From contig NZ_BBWJ01000045.1 in assembly GCF_001463745.1 (NCBI RefSeq), forward strand, positions 116,960 to 180,959: a stretch of 64,000 nt of DNA. The letters run 5' to 3'. Source of the stretch: Aureimonas sp. AU22 (GTDB lineage: Bacteria; Pseudomonadota; Alphaproteobacteria; Rhizobiales; Rhizobiaceae). The position numbers were made by a program, and so were the translations under genes. Under the pieces are notes generated by a model, which saw nothing but the letters and a program-made list of their open reading frames with translations, was not told the origin of the DNA and ran no database searches. Of this stretch, positions 19,985-28,399 are shown one piece after another (position 1 is the first letter of the stretch; each line of letters opens with the position of its first letter).

Positions 19985-20542
19985 CTAGACCTGCATGATT
20001 TCCGCTTCCTTCACGGAAAGCGCCTTGTCGATGTCCGAGATCGTATCATCCGTCATCTTCTGGATCTTCTCCGCAATGACGCGGCTGTCGTCTTGGCTCG
20101 TATCCCCATCCTTCTCGGACTTCTTCAGCGTGTCCATACCGTCGCGACGAACATGACGTGCCGCAACCCGGGCATTCTCGCCGTAGGTGTGGGCCACCTT
20201 CACAAGTTCCTTGCGCCGCTGCTCGTTGAGCTCGGGCAGCGGGATCCGAAGCGTGGTGCCGTCGGTGATCGGATTGAGTCCGAGGCTGCTCTCGCGGATC
20301 GCACGCTCCACCGCGCCGACCATGGACTTGTCCCAGACCGAAACGGCCACCATGCGCGGCTCGGGGACCGTGACGTTGGCGACCTGCGTCAACGGCATGG
20401 CCGACCCGTAAGCCTGAACCACGATCGGGTCGAGAAGATTGGCCGAGGCGCGGCCGGTGCGCAGGCCTGCGAGGTCGCCCTTGAACGACGTGACAGCCCC
20501 ATCCATGCGGCGCTTCAGTTCGTTGAGGTCGGGAGCGGCCAT
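19985..20542 (-). CDS. frr: Ribosome recycling factor
   Basis: Splits terminated ribosomes together with EF-G. The ATG at 20542 gives 185 residues, the standard family size, and has AAAGGA seven bases upstream; the longer frame has no ribosome site. Conserved segments are LRTGRAS near residue 30, the hinge region with VTVPEPRM, and the C-terminal helix with [11 protein letters not shown]. It lies between pyrH and uppS in the usual alphaproteobacterial order. Confidence 0.96.
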   Translation of the reverse strand: MAAPDLNELKRRMDGAVTSFKGDLAGLRTGRASANLLDPIVVQAYGSAMPLTQVANVTVPEPRMVAVSVWDKSMVGAVERAIRESSLGLNPITDGTTLRIPLPELNEQRRKELVKVAHTYGENARVAARHVRRDGMDTLKKSEKDGDTSQDDSRVIAEKIQKMTDDTISDIDKALSVKEAEIMQV

Positions 20543-20580
20543 TGCGGTTCCTTTCTGCAGGTCAGCGAGTGGGCGGACGG

Positions 20581-21294
20581 TCAATCGGTAACAATCGTGG
20601 AACGTCCGCCGCCGGTCAAAATGCGGGCGAATTCGCCCTTTTCGTGGATCGAGAAGACGACGATCGGAATATGGTTCTCGCGAGCCAGCGCAACAGCCGT
20701 CACGTCCATCACGGCAAGACCACGCGACAGGACATCGTCATGCGTCAGCTGCTCGAAACGTGTGGCATCGGGCACGAGCTTCGGGTCGGCGCTGTAGATG
20801 CCGTCCACCTGAGTGCCCTTGAACAAGGCCGTCGCGCCCATCTCGGCTGCGCGTAGCGCGGCGGCGGAATCGGTGGTGAAGAACGGATTGCCGGTCCCGC
20901 CGGCGAAGATTACGACGCGGCCGGCATTGGCATGGGCCAGCGCGGCACGCTGCGAGAAGCTCTCGCAAAGCTCGGGCATCGCGATTGCGGACAGGATGAT
21001 CGCGTCCACGCCGAGCTTGGTCAGCGAAGTGCGCAACGCCATCGCGTTTATGACGGTCGCCAGCATGCCCATGTGGTCGCCGGTCACCCGGTCGCCGCCC
21101 TTGGAGGCGACGGCGACACCGCGGAAGATGTTTCCTCCGCCGATCACAACGGAGATTTCGACGCCGAGATCGCGGGCTTCGCGGATGTCGGCTGCGATGC
21201 GATCGGCGACCGCGACGTCGATCCCGAACCCCTGCCCGCCCATCAGCGCTTCACCGGAAACCTTCAGAAGAACGCGCTGGAAACGGATCGTCAT
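20581..21294 (-). CDS. pyrH: Uridylate kinase
   Basis: Phosphorylates UMP to UDP; bacterial UMP kinase of the amino-acid kinase fold. It has 237 residues. LLKVSGEAL at the N-terminus forms the phosphate loop, [10 protein letters not shown] follows near residue 50, and [16 protein letters not shown] is the nucleotide-binding signature. It is followed by frr after 38 bp and preceded by tsf, with a strong hairpin in the 107-bp gap. Confidence 0.96.
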   Translation of the reverse strand: MTIRFQRVLLKVSGEALMGGQGFGIDVAVADRIAADIREARDLGVEISVVIGGGNIFRGVAVASKGGDRVTGDHMGMLATVINAMALRTSLTKLGVDAIILSAIAMPELCESFSQRAALAHANAGRVVIFAGGTGNPFFTTDSAAALRAAEMGATALFKGTQVDGIYSADPKLVPDATRFEQLTHDDVLSRGLAVMDVTAVALARENHIPIVVFSIHEKGEFARILTGGGRSTIVTD

Positions 21295-21332
21295 GTCATG
21301 TCCTTCGGATGATGCCGGCCTGCGATACAGGA

Positions 21333-21361
21333 AGGGCGCCCGCTTCTCAAGCGGACGCCCT
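21333..21361 (-). promoter_or_regulatory. Hairpin between tsf and pyrH
   Basis: A 13-bp stem with a 3-nt loop. On the plus strand one pair would be C-A, but in minus-strand RNA it is G-U, so the stem is fully paired only in the transcript of this operon. The tail is TTCCTG rather than a T-tract, so partial termination or RNA processing is more likely than a full stop. Confidence 0.5.
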
Positions 21362-21401
21362 GCCAGAGCCCCTTGCGGAGCGTAGATGATTAAGGCGCTG
21401 C

Positions 21402-22328
21402 TTACTTCTTGCCGGCAGCGGCCGCGACCTCGGCCGCGAAATCGCTCTGCTCGCGCTCGATGCCCTCGCCGAGCGCGAAGCGCACGAAGCCGACGATCTT
21501 GGCCGGAGCACCGAAGTCCTTGGACGCGGCTTCCAGCGCCTTCTCAACGGTCAGGTCGGGGTTGATGACGAAGTTCTGCTTCAGAAGGACGACCTCCTCG
21601 TAGAACTTGCGCATGCGTCCCTCGACCATCTTTTCGACGATCGATTCAGACTTGCCGGACTCGCGGGCCTGCTCCGAGAAGATCGCCTTCTCGCGCTCGG
21701 CCGTCGCGGGATCGACTTCTGCGTCGGTCAACGCCAGCGGGTTGGTCGCAGCGACATGCATCGCGACCTGACGGCCGAAGGCGGTCAGCGCGGCCTTGTC
21801 GCCGGTCGATTCCAGCGCCACGAGAACGCCCAGCTTGCCGAGTCCATCGGCGACCTGGTTGTGGATGTAGGTCGCGACGACGCCTTCCGAGACCGTGAGC
21901 TTGGCCGAGCGGCGCAGGTTCATGTTCTCGCCGATCGTGGCGACCGCGTCCTTGATCGTGTCGACGACGCTCTTGCCGGAGTCGGACAGGGTCGCCCCGC
22001 CGGCTGCCTCGACCGAACCGTTGGTGCCGAGCGCTGCCTGCGCCACGTTGCGAACGAGCGACTGGAAGGCGTCGTTGCGGGCCACGAAGTCGGTCTCGGA
22101 ATTGACTTCCACAACGACGGCGGCGTTGTCCGCGCTCGCGACGCCGACGAGGCCCTCGGCCGCCGTGCGGCTCGACTTCTTGTCGGCCTTGGCGATGCCC
22201 TTGGCACGCAGCCAGTCGACCGCGGCTTCCATGTCTCCGTTCGTCTCCGCCAGGGCGGTCTTGCAGTCCATCATGCCTGCGCCGGTCTTCTCGCGCAGTT
22301 CCTTCACCATCGAAGCGGAGATCGTCAT
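21402..22328 (-). CDS. tsf: Elongation factor Ts
   Basis: Nucleotide exchange factor for EF-Tu. It has 308 residues. The N-terminal UBA-like domain contains [19 protein letters not shown]. The TDFVAR segment near residue 80 belongs to the core that displaces GDP/Mg from EF-Tu. [10 protein letters not shown] and a lysine-ended tail close the protein. It follows rpsB across a 107-bp gap that contains a terminator-like hairpin. Confidence 0.97.
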   Translation of the reverse strand: MTISASMVKELREKTGAGMMDCKTALAETNGDMEAAVDWLRAKGIAKADKKSSRTAAEGLVGVASADNAAVVVEVNSETDFVARNDAFQSLVRNVAQAALGTNGSVEAAGGATLSDSGKSVVDTIKDAVATIGENMNLRRSAKLTVSEGVVATYIHNQVADGLGKLGVLVALESTGDKAALTAFGRQVAMHVAATNPLALTDAEVDPATAEREKAIFSEQARESGKSESIVEKMVEGRMRKFYEEVVLLKQNFVINPDLTVEKALEAASKDFGAPAKIVGFVRFALGEGIEREQSDFAAEVAAAAGKK

Positions 22329-22343
22329 GAATTGGCCTCTATC

Positions 22344-22416
22344 AAAAAAAGAAACGGCGCACGGCTTCTGCGGGAAGGAGTGCGCCAGTCTTGTGACGGC
22401 GCGGTGACGCCGTCAC
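22344..22416 (-). terminator. Attenuator-like double hairpin between rpsB and tsf
   Basis: Read on the minus strand, a 9-bp stem (22393-22401 with 22408-22416) comes first. A 7-bp GGCGCAC/GTGCGCC stem (22356-22362 with 22380-22386, loop 17 nt) follows and leads directly into GTTTCTTTTTTT. The second hairpin plus T-tract looks like a leaky intrinsic terminator that would lower tsf relative to rpsB. Confidence 0.6.
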
Positions 22417-22435
22417 ATCGATGGTTTTGAGGAAA

Positions 22436-23233
22436 TCAGGCGGCCGAAGCGGCCTGCTCTTCGGAGGGCGCCGCCTCGAGCTCCTCGAGCGTCTCCTCGA
22501 CCGGAGCCTCTTCCATGGCGCCGAGATCGACACCCATCGAACCCTGCTGACGGGCGATGCCGTCGACGGCCGAACGGGCGATCAGGTCGCAGTAGAGCGA
22601 GATCGCGCGCGCCGCGTCGTCGTTGCCCGGGATCGGGAAGTCGATGCGGGAAGGATCGCAGTTGGAATCGACGATGGCGACGACCGGAATGCCAAGGCGC
22701 TTGGCCTCGTCGATGGCGATCGCTTCCTTGTTCGTGTCGATGATGAAGATCATGTCCGGCACGCCGCCCATGTCCTTGATGCCGCCCAGCGCGCGGTCGA
22801 GCTTGTCGCGCTCGCGCTGCAGGGTCAGGCGCTCCTTCTTGGTGAAGCCCTGGGCGTCGCCGGCCAGGAGTTCATCCAGCTTGCGCAGGCGCGAGATGGA
22901 GTTCGAGATCGTCTTCCAGTTGGTCAGCATGCCGCCGAGCCAACGAGCGTTCACGTAGTACTGGGCCGAGCGGTTGGCGGCGTCGGCGATGATCTCGGAA
23001 GCCTGACGCTTCGTACCGACGAACAGCACGCGGCCGCCCTTGGCGACGGTGTCCGACACCGCCTGCAGCGCCCGATGCAGCATCGGCACGGTCTGCGCGA
23101 GATCCATGATGTGGATATTGTTGCGCGCGCCGAAGATGAAAGGCGCCATCTTCGGGTTCCAGCGGTGCGTCTGGTGACCGAAGTGGACGCCCGCCTCGAG
23201 GAGCTGGCGCATGGAGTAGTCTGGCAGTGCCAT
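22436..23233 (-). CDS. rpsB: 30S ribosomal protein S2
   Basis: Small-subunit protein needed for S1 binding and mRNA entry. The ATG at 23233 gives 265 residues starting [20 protein letters not shown], the conserved S2 opening, with AAGGAAA seven bases upstream; the upstream open frame was rejected. [20 protein letters not shown] and the DTNKEAIAI segment are present. The last 35 residues form an acidic, alanine-rich tail common in alphaproteobacteria. Confidence 0.97.
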   Translation of the reverse strand: MALPDYSMRQLLEAGVHFGHQTHRWNPKMAPFIFGARNNIHIMDLAQTVPMLHRALQAVSDTVAKGGRVLFVGTKRQASEIIADAANRSAQYYVNARWLGGMLTNWKTISNSISRLRKLDELLAGDAQGFTKKERLTLQRERDKLDRALGGIKDMGGVPDMIFIIDTNKEAIAIDEAKRLGIPVVAIVDSNCDPSRIDFPIPGNDDAARAISLYCDLIARSAVDGIARQQGSMGVDLGAMEEAPVEETLEELEAAPSEEQAASAA

Positions 23234-23272
23234 GATCGTTTTCCTTAACCGGTTGTGCCTCCACGGAACCAA

Positions 23273-23319
23273 GCGGCCGACGGCCGCCACCGGAGGGTGA
23301 AGGAGAACTCGCGTTCTCC
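23273..23319 (-). promoter_or_regulatory. rpsB leader hairpins
   Basis: Two short perfect hairpins in the rpsB 5' leader: GGAGAAC/GTTCTCC (23302-23319) and GCGGCC/GGCCGC (23273-23287). They lie between a candidate promoter and the start codon, the place where S2 autoregulation would act. Confidence 0.35.
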
Positions 23320-23352
23320 GGATACCCAACTTCCGTGTGTGGAATGTCGGCG

Positions 23353-23381
23353 CGCATACACCATGTCGGGCGTCGCGGCAA
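23353..23381 (-). promoter_or_regulatory. Candidate sigma-70 promoter of rpsB
   Basis: On the minus strand, TTGCCG (23381-23376), a 17-bp spacer and TATGCG (23358-23353), giving a leader of roughly 110 nt. It sits between the eipB coding start of the neighbouring gene's 3' end (23401) and the leader hairpins. No transcript data support it. Confidence 0.4.
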
Positions 23382-23400
23382 GTCGAACCGGTCGCGCGCC

Positions 23401-24213
23401 CTACGGCGTCGGGGGGCAGCCGGTCGCGCGATCGTAGTAGTTCAATCGCGCCAGACCGCCTTCCAGGGTGTATTCCCCGAAGTCCAGGTGCAGGCGATCG
23501 GTCACCCCGTTCTCGTAAAGACGGTAACGCGTCTCGAAGACCGGCATCCCGTCATCGTCGCTGTCGCTGTTGTAGTAGGATTCGGTGATATTCCAGGAAC
23601 GCAGGCCCTCCAGCGTCTTGGCGATCTCCGCTTTCTCCGGCGCCTCCCCCGCCTTGGCCGGCAGAATAAGGGACGTCGTCGTCAGGAGCTTGTCCGCGTC
23701 GTCGTCGCCGTCGAAGAGCTTCGCCTGAACCACGCGGTCGCCGGCCAGCGCCCGATCGATTAGCTTGGCGGTGTGGCCGAGCGGAAAGACGGAGAGCGGC
23801 AAGTCCGTTTCCCGCTGCACCGGCGATTCGAACGTCACCTGCGTGGCGTCGGCGTCGTTGACCGCGACTCCCTCGACCAGCGTCTGCTCGGCCCCGTCCA
23901 CTAGCGTTCGCGTGCGAAATTCGTATCGCTTTCCGTCGCGCGACTCCTTGGCCAGGGTCTGCTGGTCGGTGACCGTAAGTTCGTCGTCCTCGTGGAAACG
24001 CGCGACGAACCGGTAGTCGAGCGACAGCACGTTGCAGGCGTCGGGCTTCAGCTGAAGCGCGATTCGTCCGTCGACGCTGTTGAAGTCCGAAGTCTGTGAA
24101 GAAAGTGAGAGGTCGTAGACGGCCTCGTGCGGCTGCAGGTCCGCCGCGCGCGCGTCGACGCACATCGTCAGGGCGATAGCCGTCGCCGACAGGGCCAAGC
24201 CATATTGCTTCAA
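23401..24213 (-). CDS. eipB: Cell-envelope integrity protein EipB (DUF1849)
   Basis: Periplasmic beta-spiral protein that in Brucella supports envelope integrity and interacts genetically with outer-membrane lipoprotein assembly. It has 270 residues. A signal peptide ends near DARA-A (residue 23). The mature part has only two cysteines, Cys60 (DACNV) and Cys266 (TGCPP), matching the conserved disulfide of the family. [10 protein letters not shown] is a strong DUF1849 segment. The start is TTG; no in-frame ATG or GTG lies between the upstream stop and this codon. It is divergent from ridA. Confidence 0.87.
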   Translation of the reverse strand: MKQYGLALSATAIALTMCVDARAADLQPHEAVYDLSLSSQTSDFNSVDGRIALQLKPDACNVLSLDYRFVARFHEDDELTVTDQQTLAKESRDGKRYEFRTRTLVDGAEQTLVEGVAVNDADATQVTFESPVQRETDLPLSVFPLGHTAKLIDRALAGDRVVQAKLFDGDDDADKLLTTTSLILPAKAGEAPEKAEIAKTLEGLRSWNITESYYNSDSDDDGMPVFETRYRLYENGVTDRLHLDFGEYTLEGGLARLNYYDRATGCPPTP

Positions 24214-24312
24214 AGCGCGTGCGTCCCATCATGAAGCCGTCGGTTCGACGATCGAACCCGCGGATAAAACCTGATAGCCGTGTGCGGCGCAAATTCCCAT
24301 TCGGAGTGGACC

Positions 24313-24777
24313 ATGACCGAATCGATTTCTGAGCGTCTTGCGGCAGCAGGCGTCACGGTGCCCGATGCCGCCGCGCCGGTTGCCAACTACGTCGCCTCGA
24401 TCCGCTTCGGCACGCTGCTTCAGACGTCGGGCCAGCTGCCGATGGAGGGTGGAAAGGTCGCGGTGACGGGTAAGCTCGGCGGCAACGTCTCGGTCGAAGA
24501 GGGTCAACGTGCCGCACGCCTTTGCGCCATCAACATTCTGGCACAGGCCAAGGCCGCGCTCGGCGATCTCGAAAAGATCGGCCGTCTTCTGAAGCTCACG
24601 ATCTTCGTCGCGAGCACCTCCGATTTCACCGAGCAGCACAAGGTCGCCAACGGCGCATCCGACTTCCTGGCCGACGTGCTCGGCGAACGAGGCCGTCATG
24701 CCCGCTCGGCGGTGGGCGTGCCCTCGCTGCCGCTCGATGCGGCCGTGGAGATCGAGGCGCTGTTCGAGGTCGCCTGA
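24313..24777 (+). CDS. RidA-family protein
   Basis: RidA proteins hydrolyse reactive enamines and imines released by PLP enzymes. This is the longer 154-residue subfamily, with SGQLPM near residue 44 and a C-terminal VGVPSLPLDAAVEIEALFEV, in place of the arginine-containing segment of canonical RidA, so activity on 2-aminoacrylate is uncertain. The ATG at 24313 has GGAG six bases upstream. The phosphodiesterase gene follows after 4 nt. Confidence 0.88.
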   Translation: MTESISERLAAAGVTVPDAAAPVANYVASIRFGTLLQTSGQLPMEGGKVAVTGKLGGNVSVEEGQRAARLCAINILAQAKAALGDLEKIGRLLKLTIFVASTSDFTEQHKVANGASDFLADVLGERGRHARSAVGVPSLPLDAAVEIEALFEVA

Positions 24778-24781
24778 GACC

Positions 24782-25501
24782 ATGGCAGGCGCATCGTCCG
24801 ACCTCGGCTGGCTGACGGCCCAGCCCATCGCCCACCGCGGACTGCACGATCGCGCCCGCGGCATTCCCGAAAACTCGATGGCCGCGTTCCGCGCGGCGAT
24901 CGAGAACGGATACGCCATCGAGTGCGACATTCATCGAACGAGCGACGGCGTGCCCGTCGTCTTTCACGACCACGACCTCCTCCGCCTGACCGGCGAGGCG
25001 GGCACGATCGACACGCTGACCGCGGCTGACGTTCGCGACCTTCGCATCCTCGGCACTCCGGAAGCGCCCCCGACACTCGCTGCGCTTCTGGAACTCGTGA
25101 ACGGCCAGGTGCCGATCGTGGTCGAAGCCAAGGGCATCGATGCCAGTGCCGATGCCGGTTTCATGACCGATGTCGCGGGGGTGCTAGACGCCTATCGAGG
25201 TCCGCTGGCGCTGATGTCCTTCGACGAATGGCTGCTCGATCAGACGGGCGACCTCGACCTGCCGGTAGGCCTCACCGCCGAGGGAACCCGGCCGGACGTC
25301 TTGGAGCGACATCGTGTCGTCTTCGAGCGACGCTGCGCCTTCGTGTCCTATAACGTCCACCATCTTCCCAACGCATTCGTTGCGTGGGTGAGAGAGGTAC
25401 GGCGCGCGCCGGTCATCAGTTGGACCGTACGCACGCCGGCCGATGTGGAACACAGCCGGGCCTATGCCGACCAGATGACGTTCGAGGCGTTCATCCCCTA
25501 G
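24782..25501 (+). CDS. Glycerophosphodiester phosphodiesterase family protein
   Basis: Hydrolyses glycerophosphodiesters to glycerol-3-phosphate and an alcohol. It is a TIM barrel of 239 residues without signal peptide, so it is probably cytoplasmic. Active-site motifs are AHRGLHD (His18, Arg19), PENSMAAF (Glu30, Asn31), ECDIHRTSDG (Glu47, Asp49), VFHDHDL (His62) and VEAKG. The start was fixed at 24782, 4 nt after ridA. It may recycle lipid head groups. Confidence 0.9.
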   Translation: MAGASSDLGWLTAQPIAHRGLHDRARGIPENSMAAFRAAIENGYAIECDIHRTSDGVPVVFHDHDLLRLTGEAGTIDTLTAADVRDLRILGTPEAPPTLAALLELVNGQVPIVVEAKGIDASADAGFMTDVAGVLDAYRGPLALMSFDEWLLDQTGDLDLPVGLTAEGTRPDVLERHRVVFERRCAFVSYNVHHLPNAFVAWVREVRRAPVISWTVRTPADVEHSRAYADQMTFEAFIP

Positions 25502-25535
25502 ACGGTCGAAGGCTCGCAAACGCAGGATGATCGGC

Positions 25536-26738
25536 ATGAGCGGTGAACCTTCCGGCAATGACGGGGCGGACTTCACCGTGCGGGTTGTGGAGGACTTGTC
25601 GGCCATCGCCGCAACCGATTGGGACGCGCTCGCCGATCCCATCGTCCACGTGGGCGCCCTGCCCCATCCGTTCACCCGCCACGCCTTCCTCGTGTCGCTC
25701 GAGGAGGCCGGCTGCGTCGGCGGGCGCTCGGGCTGGTTGCCGCAGCATCTCCTTCTCGAGGACGCAGCGGGACGGCTTCTTGCCTCGGTGCCGGCCTACC
25801 TCAAGGGCCACAGCCAGGGCGAGTACGTGTTCGATCATGCCTGGGCCGACGCGTTCGAGCGCGCCGGCGGGCGCTACTATCCGAAGCTCCAGGTCAGCGT
25901 GCCCTTCACGCCCGTCACCGGTCCCCGCCTCCTTGTGGGCGACCAACCGGGTGCAGATGTCCGCCGTGCTGCCATGGTTTCCGCGATCGCGGCCTACGTC
26001 AGGCAGACGGGCGTCTCCTCGGCCCACGCGACCTTTTTGGACGAGGCGGACCTCGACCCCATGCTCGAGGCGGGCTTCCTGCACCGGACGGACCAGCAGT
26101 TCCATTTCGTCAACCGCGGATACGCGACCTACGACGACTTTCTGGAAACGCTGGCCTCACGCAAGCGCAAGGCGCTGCGCAAGGAACGACGCGAAGCGCT
26201 CGCGGCCGGCATCACGATCGAGCGCCTTTCCGGCTCCGACATCAGCGAAGAGGCCTGGGATGCCTTCTTTGCTTTCTACATGGACACAGGCAGCCGCAAA
26301 TGGGGCCGCCCCTATCTCAACCGCGCCTTCTTCCGTCTCATCGCCGCGCGAATGCCCGAGGCGATCGTTCTCGTGATGGCCCGCCGCGAGGGCCGCTACA
26401 TCGCCGGCGCGCTGAACTTCGTCGGCGGCGATCGGATCTTCGGACGCTACTGGGGTTGCGTCGAGGACCACCCGTTTCTGCATTTCGAGGTCTGCTACCA
26501 CCAGGCCATCGACTACGCGATCGAGCACAAGCTTTCGATCGTCGAGGCGGGCGCTCAAGGCGAGCACAAGCTGGCACGGGGCTACGAGCCCGTCATCACA
26601 CATTCGGCGCATGAAGTGGCGCATTCCGGCCTCCGTTCAGCCATCGAGGATTACCTCGAACGCGAACGGGCCCATGTTCTCATGGCCCAGCCTGAACTCG
26701 CCGCCGCAACGCCATTCCGGAAAGGCGATCTCGAGTAG
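25536..26738 (+). CDS. GNAT/FemAB-like N-acyltransferase (DUF482 family)
   Basis: About 400 residues with the layout of the PF04339 family, a paired GNAT fold related to FemAB and peptidoglycan-type aminoacyl transferases. Visible features are HPFTRHAFLVSLEEAG near residue 45, the YVFDHAWADAFERAG block, YPKLQVSVPFTPVTGPRLL, RKRKALRKERR (basic helix near 210) and GRYWGCVEDHPFLHFEVCYHQAIDYAI near 310. The substrate is not known. The ATG at 25536 has AGGA nine bases upstream and is preferred to the one at 25527. It follows the phosphodiesterase by 34 bp. Confidence 0.88.
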   Translation: MSGEPSGNDGADFTVRVVEDLSAIAATDWDALADPIVHVGALPHPFTRHAFLVSLEEAGCVGGRSGWLPQHLLLEDAAGRLLASVPAYLKGHSQGEYVFDHAWADAFERAGGRYYPKLQVSVPFTPVTGPRLLVGDQPGADVRRAAMVSAIAAYVRQTGVSSAHATFLDEADLDPMLEAGFLHRTDQQFHFVNRGYATYDDFLETLASRKRKALRKERREALAAGITIERLSGSDISEEAWDAFFAFYMDTGSRKWGRPYLNRAFFRLIAARMPEAIVLVMARREGRYIAGALNFVGGDRIFGRYWGCVEDHPFLHFEVCYHQAIDYAIEHKLSIVEAGAQGEHKLARGYEPVITHSAHEVAHSGLRSAIEDYLERERAHVLMAQPELAAATPFRKGDLE

Positions 26739-26803
26739 ACGCGCTGGTGACAACTACATAGGCCGGCGCTTCGCCAGCCGGGAACCCTGACGAGAGGACA
26801 CGC

Positions 26804-27226
26804 ATGAGCGGCTACGACGACGGCAACATCTTCGCCAAGATCCTTCGCAGCGAAATCCCCGCGACGAGGATCTTCGAAACCGACGATTTCGTAGCGATCA
26901 TGGATGTGATGCCGCAATCGAAGGGCCACTGCCTGCTGCTTCCGAAGGTCCCTTCGCGCAACATTCTCGACGCCGACGACGCGATGCTGTCGAAGGCTCT
27001 GCCGGAACTCGCGCGCCTCGCCCGCGCCGCCAAGGCCGCTTTCGGCGCGGACGGCGTGACGATCAGCCAGTTCAACGAGGCAGCAGGCGGACAGACGGTG
27101 TTCCACCTGCACTTCCACGTCATCCCGCGTTACGAAGGCGTGGAACTACAGCGTCACGCGGGCGGCATGGCCGATCCGGCGGAGTTGCGCGATCAGGCGA
27201 ACGCCATCCGGGCGCAACTGGCCTGA
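26804..27226 (+). CDS. HIT family protein
   Basis: Small nucleotide-binding hydrolase of the histidine triad superfamily, 140 residues. The triad HLHFHVIPRY places histidines at 101, 103 and 105. The N-terminal NIFAKILRSEIPA and SKGHCLLLPK segments fit the Hint/PKCI-like branch, which hydrolyses purine phosphoramidates. A GAGAGGA ribosome site precedes the ATG. It is convergent with azlD, with only 3 bp between the stops. Confidence 0.93.
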   Translation: MSGYDDGNIFAKILRSEIPATRIFETDDFVAIMDVMPQSKGHCLLLPKVPSRNILDADDAMLSKALPELARLARAAKAAFGADGVTISQFNEAAGGQTVFHLHFHVIPRYEGVELQRHAGGMADPAELRDQANAIRAQLA

Positions 27227-27229
27227 CGT

Positions 27230-27595
27230 TCAGATGATCCCGAGCGTCCAGGGCAGGCCGAGGAGTACGATCTCCGCGAAGAGGATCGCCACCAAGGTCT
27301 TCCGTCCCAGCCAGTAATAGGCTGCGAACCCGATCACCAGCGCTGCCACCCGGATCCACAGCGGGATCGCGTCCAGCGACCCGCCGGGAGCCAGGACGAG
27401 GCGGCCGATCACGGCCGCCACGAGCGAGGTCGCGATCGTGCGCGCCAATGCGACGGCGGGTGAGCGCTCGTTCAGTCGGCCGGCCGACAGGACGCCGAGC
27501 CAGCGCCAAATGTCGGTGGGAAGCCAGCCCGCCAGGAGAATGAAAACGTAGGGCCACCAGACGGCGTCGACCCCGTGGTAGCCCATCCCCATCAT
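27230..27595 (-). CDS. azlD: AzlD-family branched-chain amino acid transport subunit
   Basis: Small membrane subunit of an AzlCD exporter. The start at 27595 gives 121 residues with four hydrophobic stretches (about 13-30, 49-68, 78-95, 99-118) and ILLAGWLPTDIWRWLG, typical of AzlD-like proteins. A second ATG is the next codon but one. The start overlaps the azlC stop by 4 nt, so the two subunits are probably made together. The longer open frame upstream is an out-of-frame shadow of azlC. Confidence 0.85.
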   Translation of the reverse strand: MMGMGYHGVDAVWWPYVFILLAGWLPTDIWRWLGVLSAGRLNERSPAVALARTIATSLVAAVIGRLVLAPGGSLDAIPLWIRVAALVIGFAAYYWLGRKTLVAILFAEIVLLGLPWTLGII

Positions 27596-28332
27596 TGGTC
27601 TGCCTCGCGAACCGTCCTGAGCCGGCCGATCAGGAACGCCGCGACGCCGCCAACCACGCCTGCGACCAGAATGTCGAACTCGGGCGTAAGCCAGTGGGCC
27701 AACGGGATCGCCAGGAGCCCGGTCAGGAGGGCGAGCCGCCCGGAAAACTCGCGCGCCGAGCCGTAGAGCGACGTCAGGAAGTAGACGGGCGTGAAGAAGG
27801 CGAGAGCGCCCGTGGCGAGCGCCGGCAGTTGTCCCATCAGGTTGAAGGCAAAGGCGACGGCGGCGGTGTTGACGGCCGTCAAGGTTATCGCGAACCCGCC
27901 GAAGAAATGCGTGCGATGCCGGCGTGGTACGCTCGGCAGTCGGTCCAGCGCAACGACCCAGGCCGTGACCGCAACGAAGTGCGACAGGAAGAGAAGCGTC
28001 GAGCGACGCGTTCCTGGTCCCCGGAGATCGGGCAGCAGCGCAATCACCATCGGCATCATGCGCAACGACGACAGGGCAACCGCGAGAGCCGTCGCCGCCA
28101 GCGACAGGCCGGCCGTTACCGACCCCAGCAGGATGAGGTTCGCCGGCAGCGCCCAGATCGTCGCCACCATGAACGTCGCTTGCGTCCACGTCACCCCAGC
28201 CTCACGCGCGAGGCCCGCAAAACCCAAATGCGCGACGACGAGGATCAGTGCCGGGGCGCTGATGACCTGCCGCATGCCCAAGAGGATCCATTTGCCGGCT
28301 GGATCGGGTGCCGCCCCGGCCTGATCGGTCAT
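27592..28332 (-). CDS. azlC: AzlC-family branched-chain amino acid permease
   Basis: Large subunit of an AzlCD exporter of branched-chain amino acids. The ATG at 28332 (MTDQAGAAPDP) gives 246 residues with about seven membrane helices; the extended upstream frame overlaps clpA and its terminator and is not used. Family features are ATFMVATIWALPANLILLG, LSSLRMMPMVIALLPDLRG, and a C-terminal PLAHWLTPEFDILVAGVVGG. Substrate specificity is inferred from the family. Confidence 0.9.
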   Translation of the reverse strand: MTDQAGAAPDPAGKWILLGMRQVISAPALILVVAHLGFAGLAREAGVTWTQATFMVATIWALPANLILLGSVTAGLSLAATALAVALSSLRMMPMVIALLPDLRGPGTRRSTLLFLSHFVAVTAWVVALDRLPSVPRRHRTHFFGGFAITLTAVNTAAVAFAFNLMGQLPALATGALAFFTPVYFLTSLYGSAREFSGRLALLTGLLAIPLAHWLTPEFDILVAGVVGGVAAFLIGRLRTVREADQ

Positions 28333-28360
28333 CGGTCTGCGATCCCGCCCATGATTCGCA

Positions 28361-28390
28361 CAAAGAAAAAGGCCGCTCTCGCGAGCGGCC
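28361..28390 (-). terminator. Intrinsic terminator of clpSA
   Basis: An 8-bp perfect stem GGCCGCTC/GAGCGGCC (28371-28378 with 28383-28390), followed on the minus strand by TTTTTCTTTG. It begins 10 bp after the clpA stop and separates it from azlC. Confidence 0.9.
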
Positions 28391-28399
28391 CCTTCTAGA

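Noticed and set aside
23401..24213. Assignment of this gene to DUF3108
   Set aside because: [10 protein letters not shown] and the cysteine pair at residues 60 and 266 match the DUF1849/EipB family instead.
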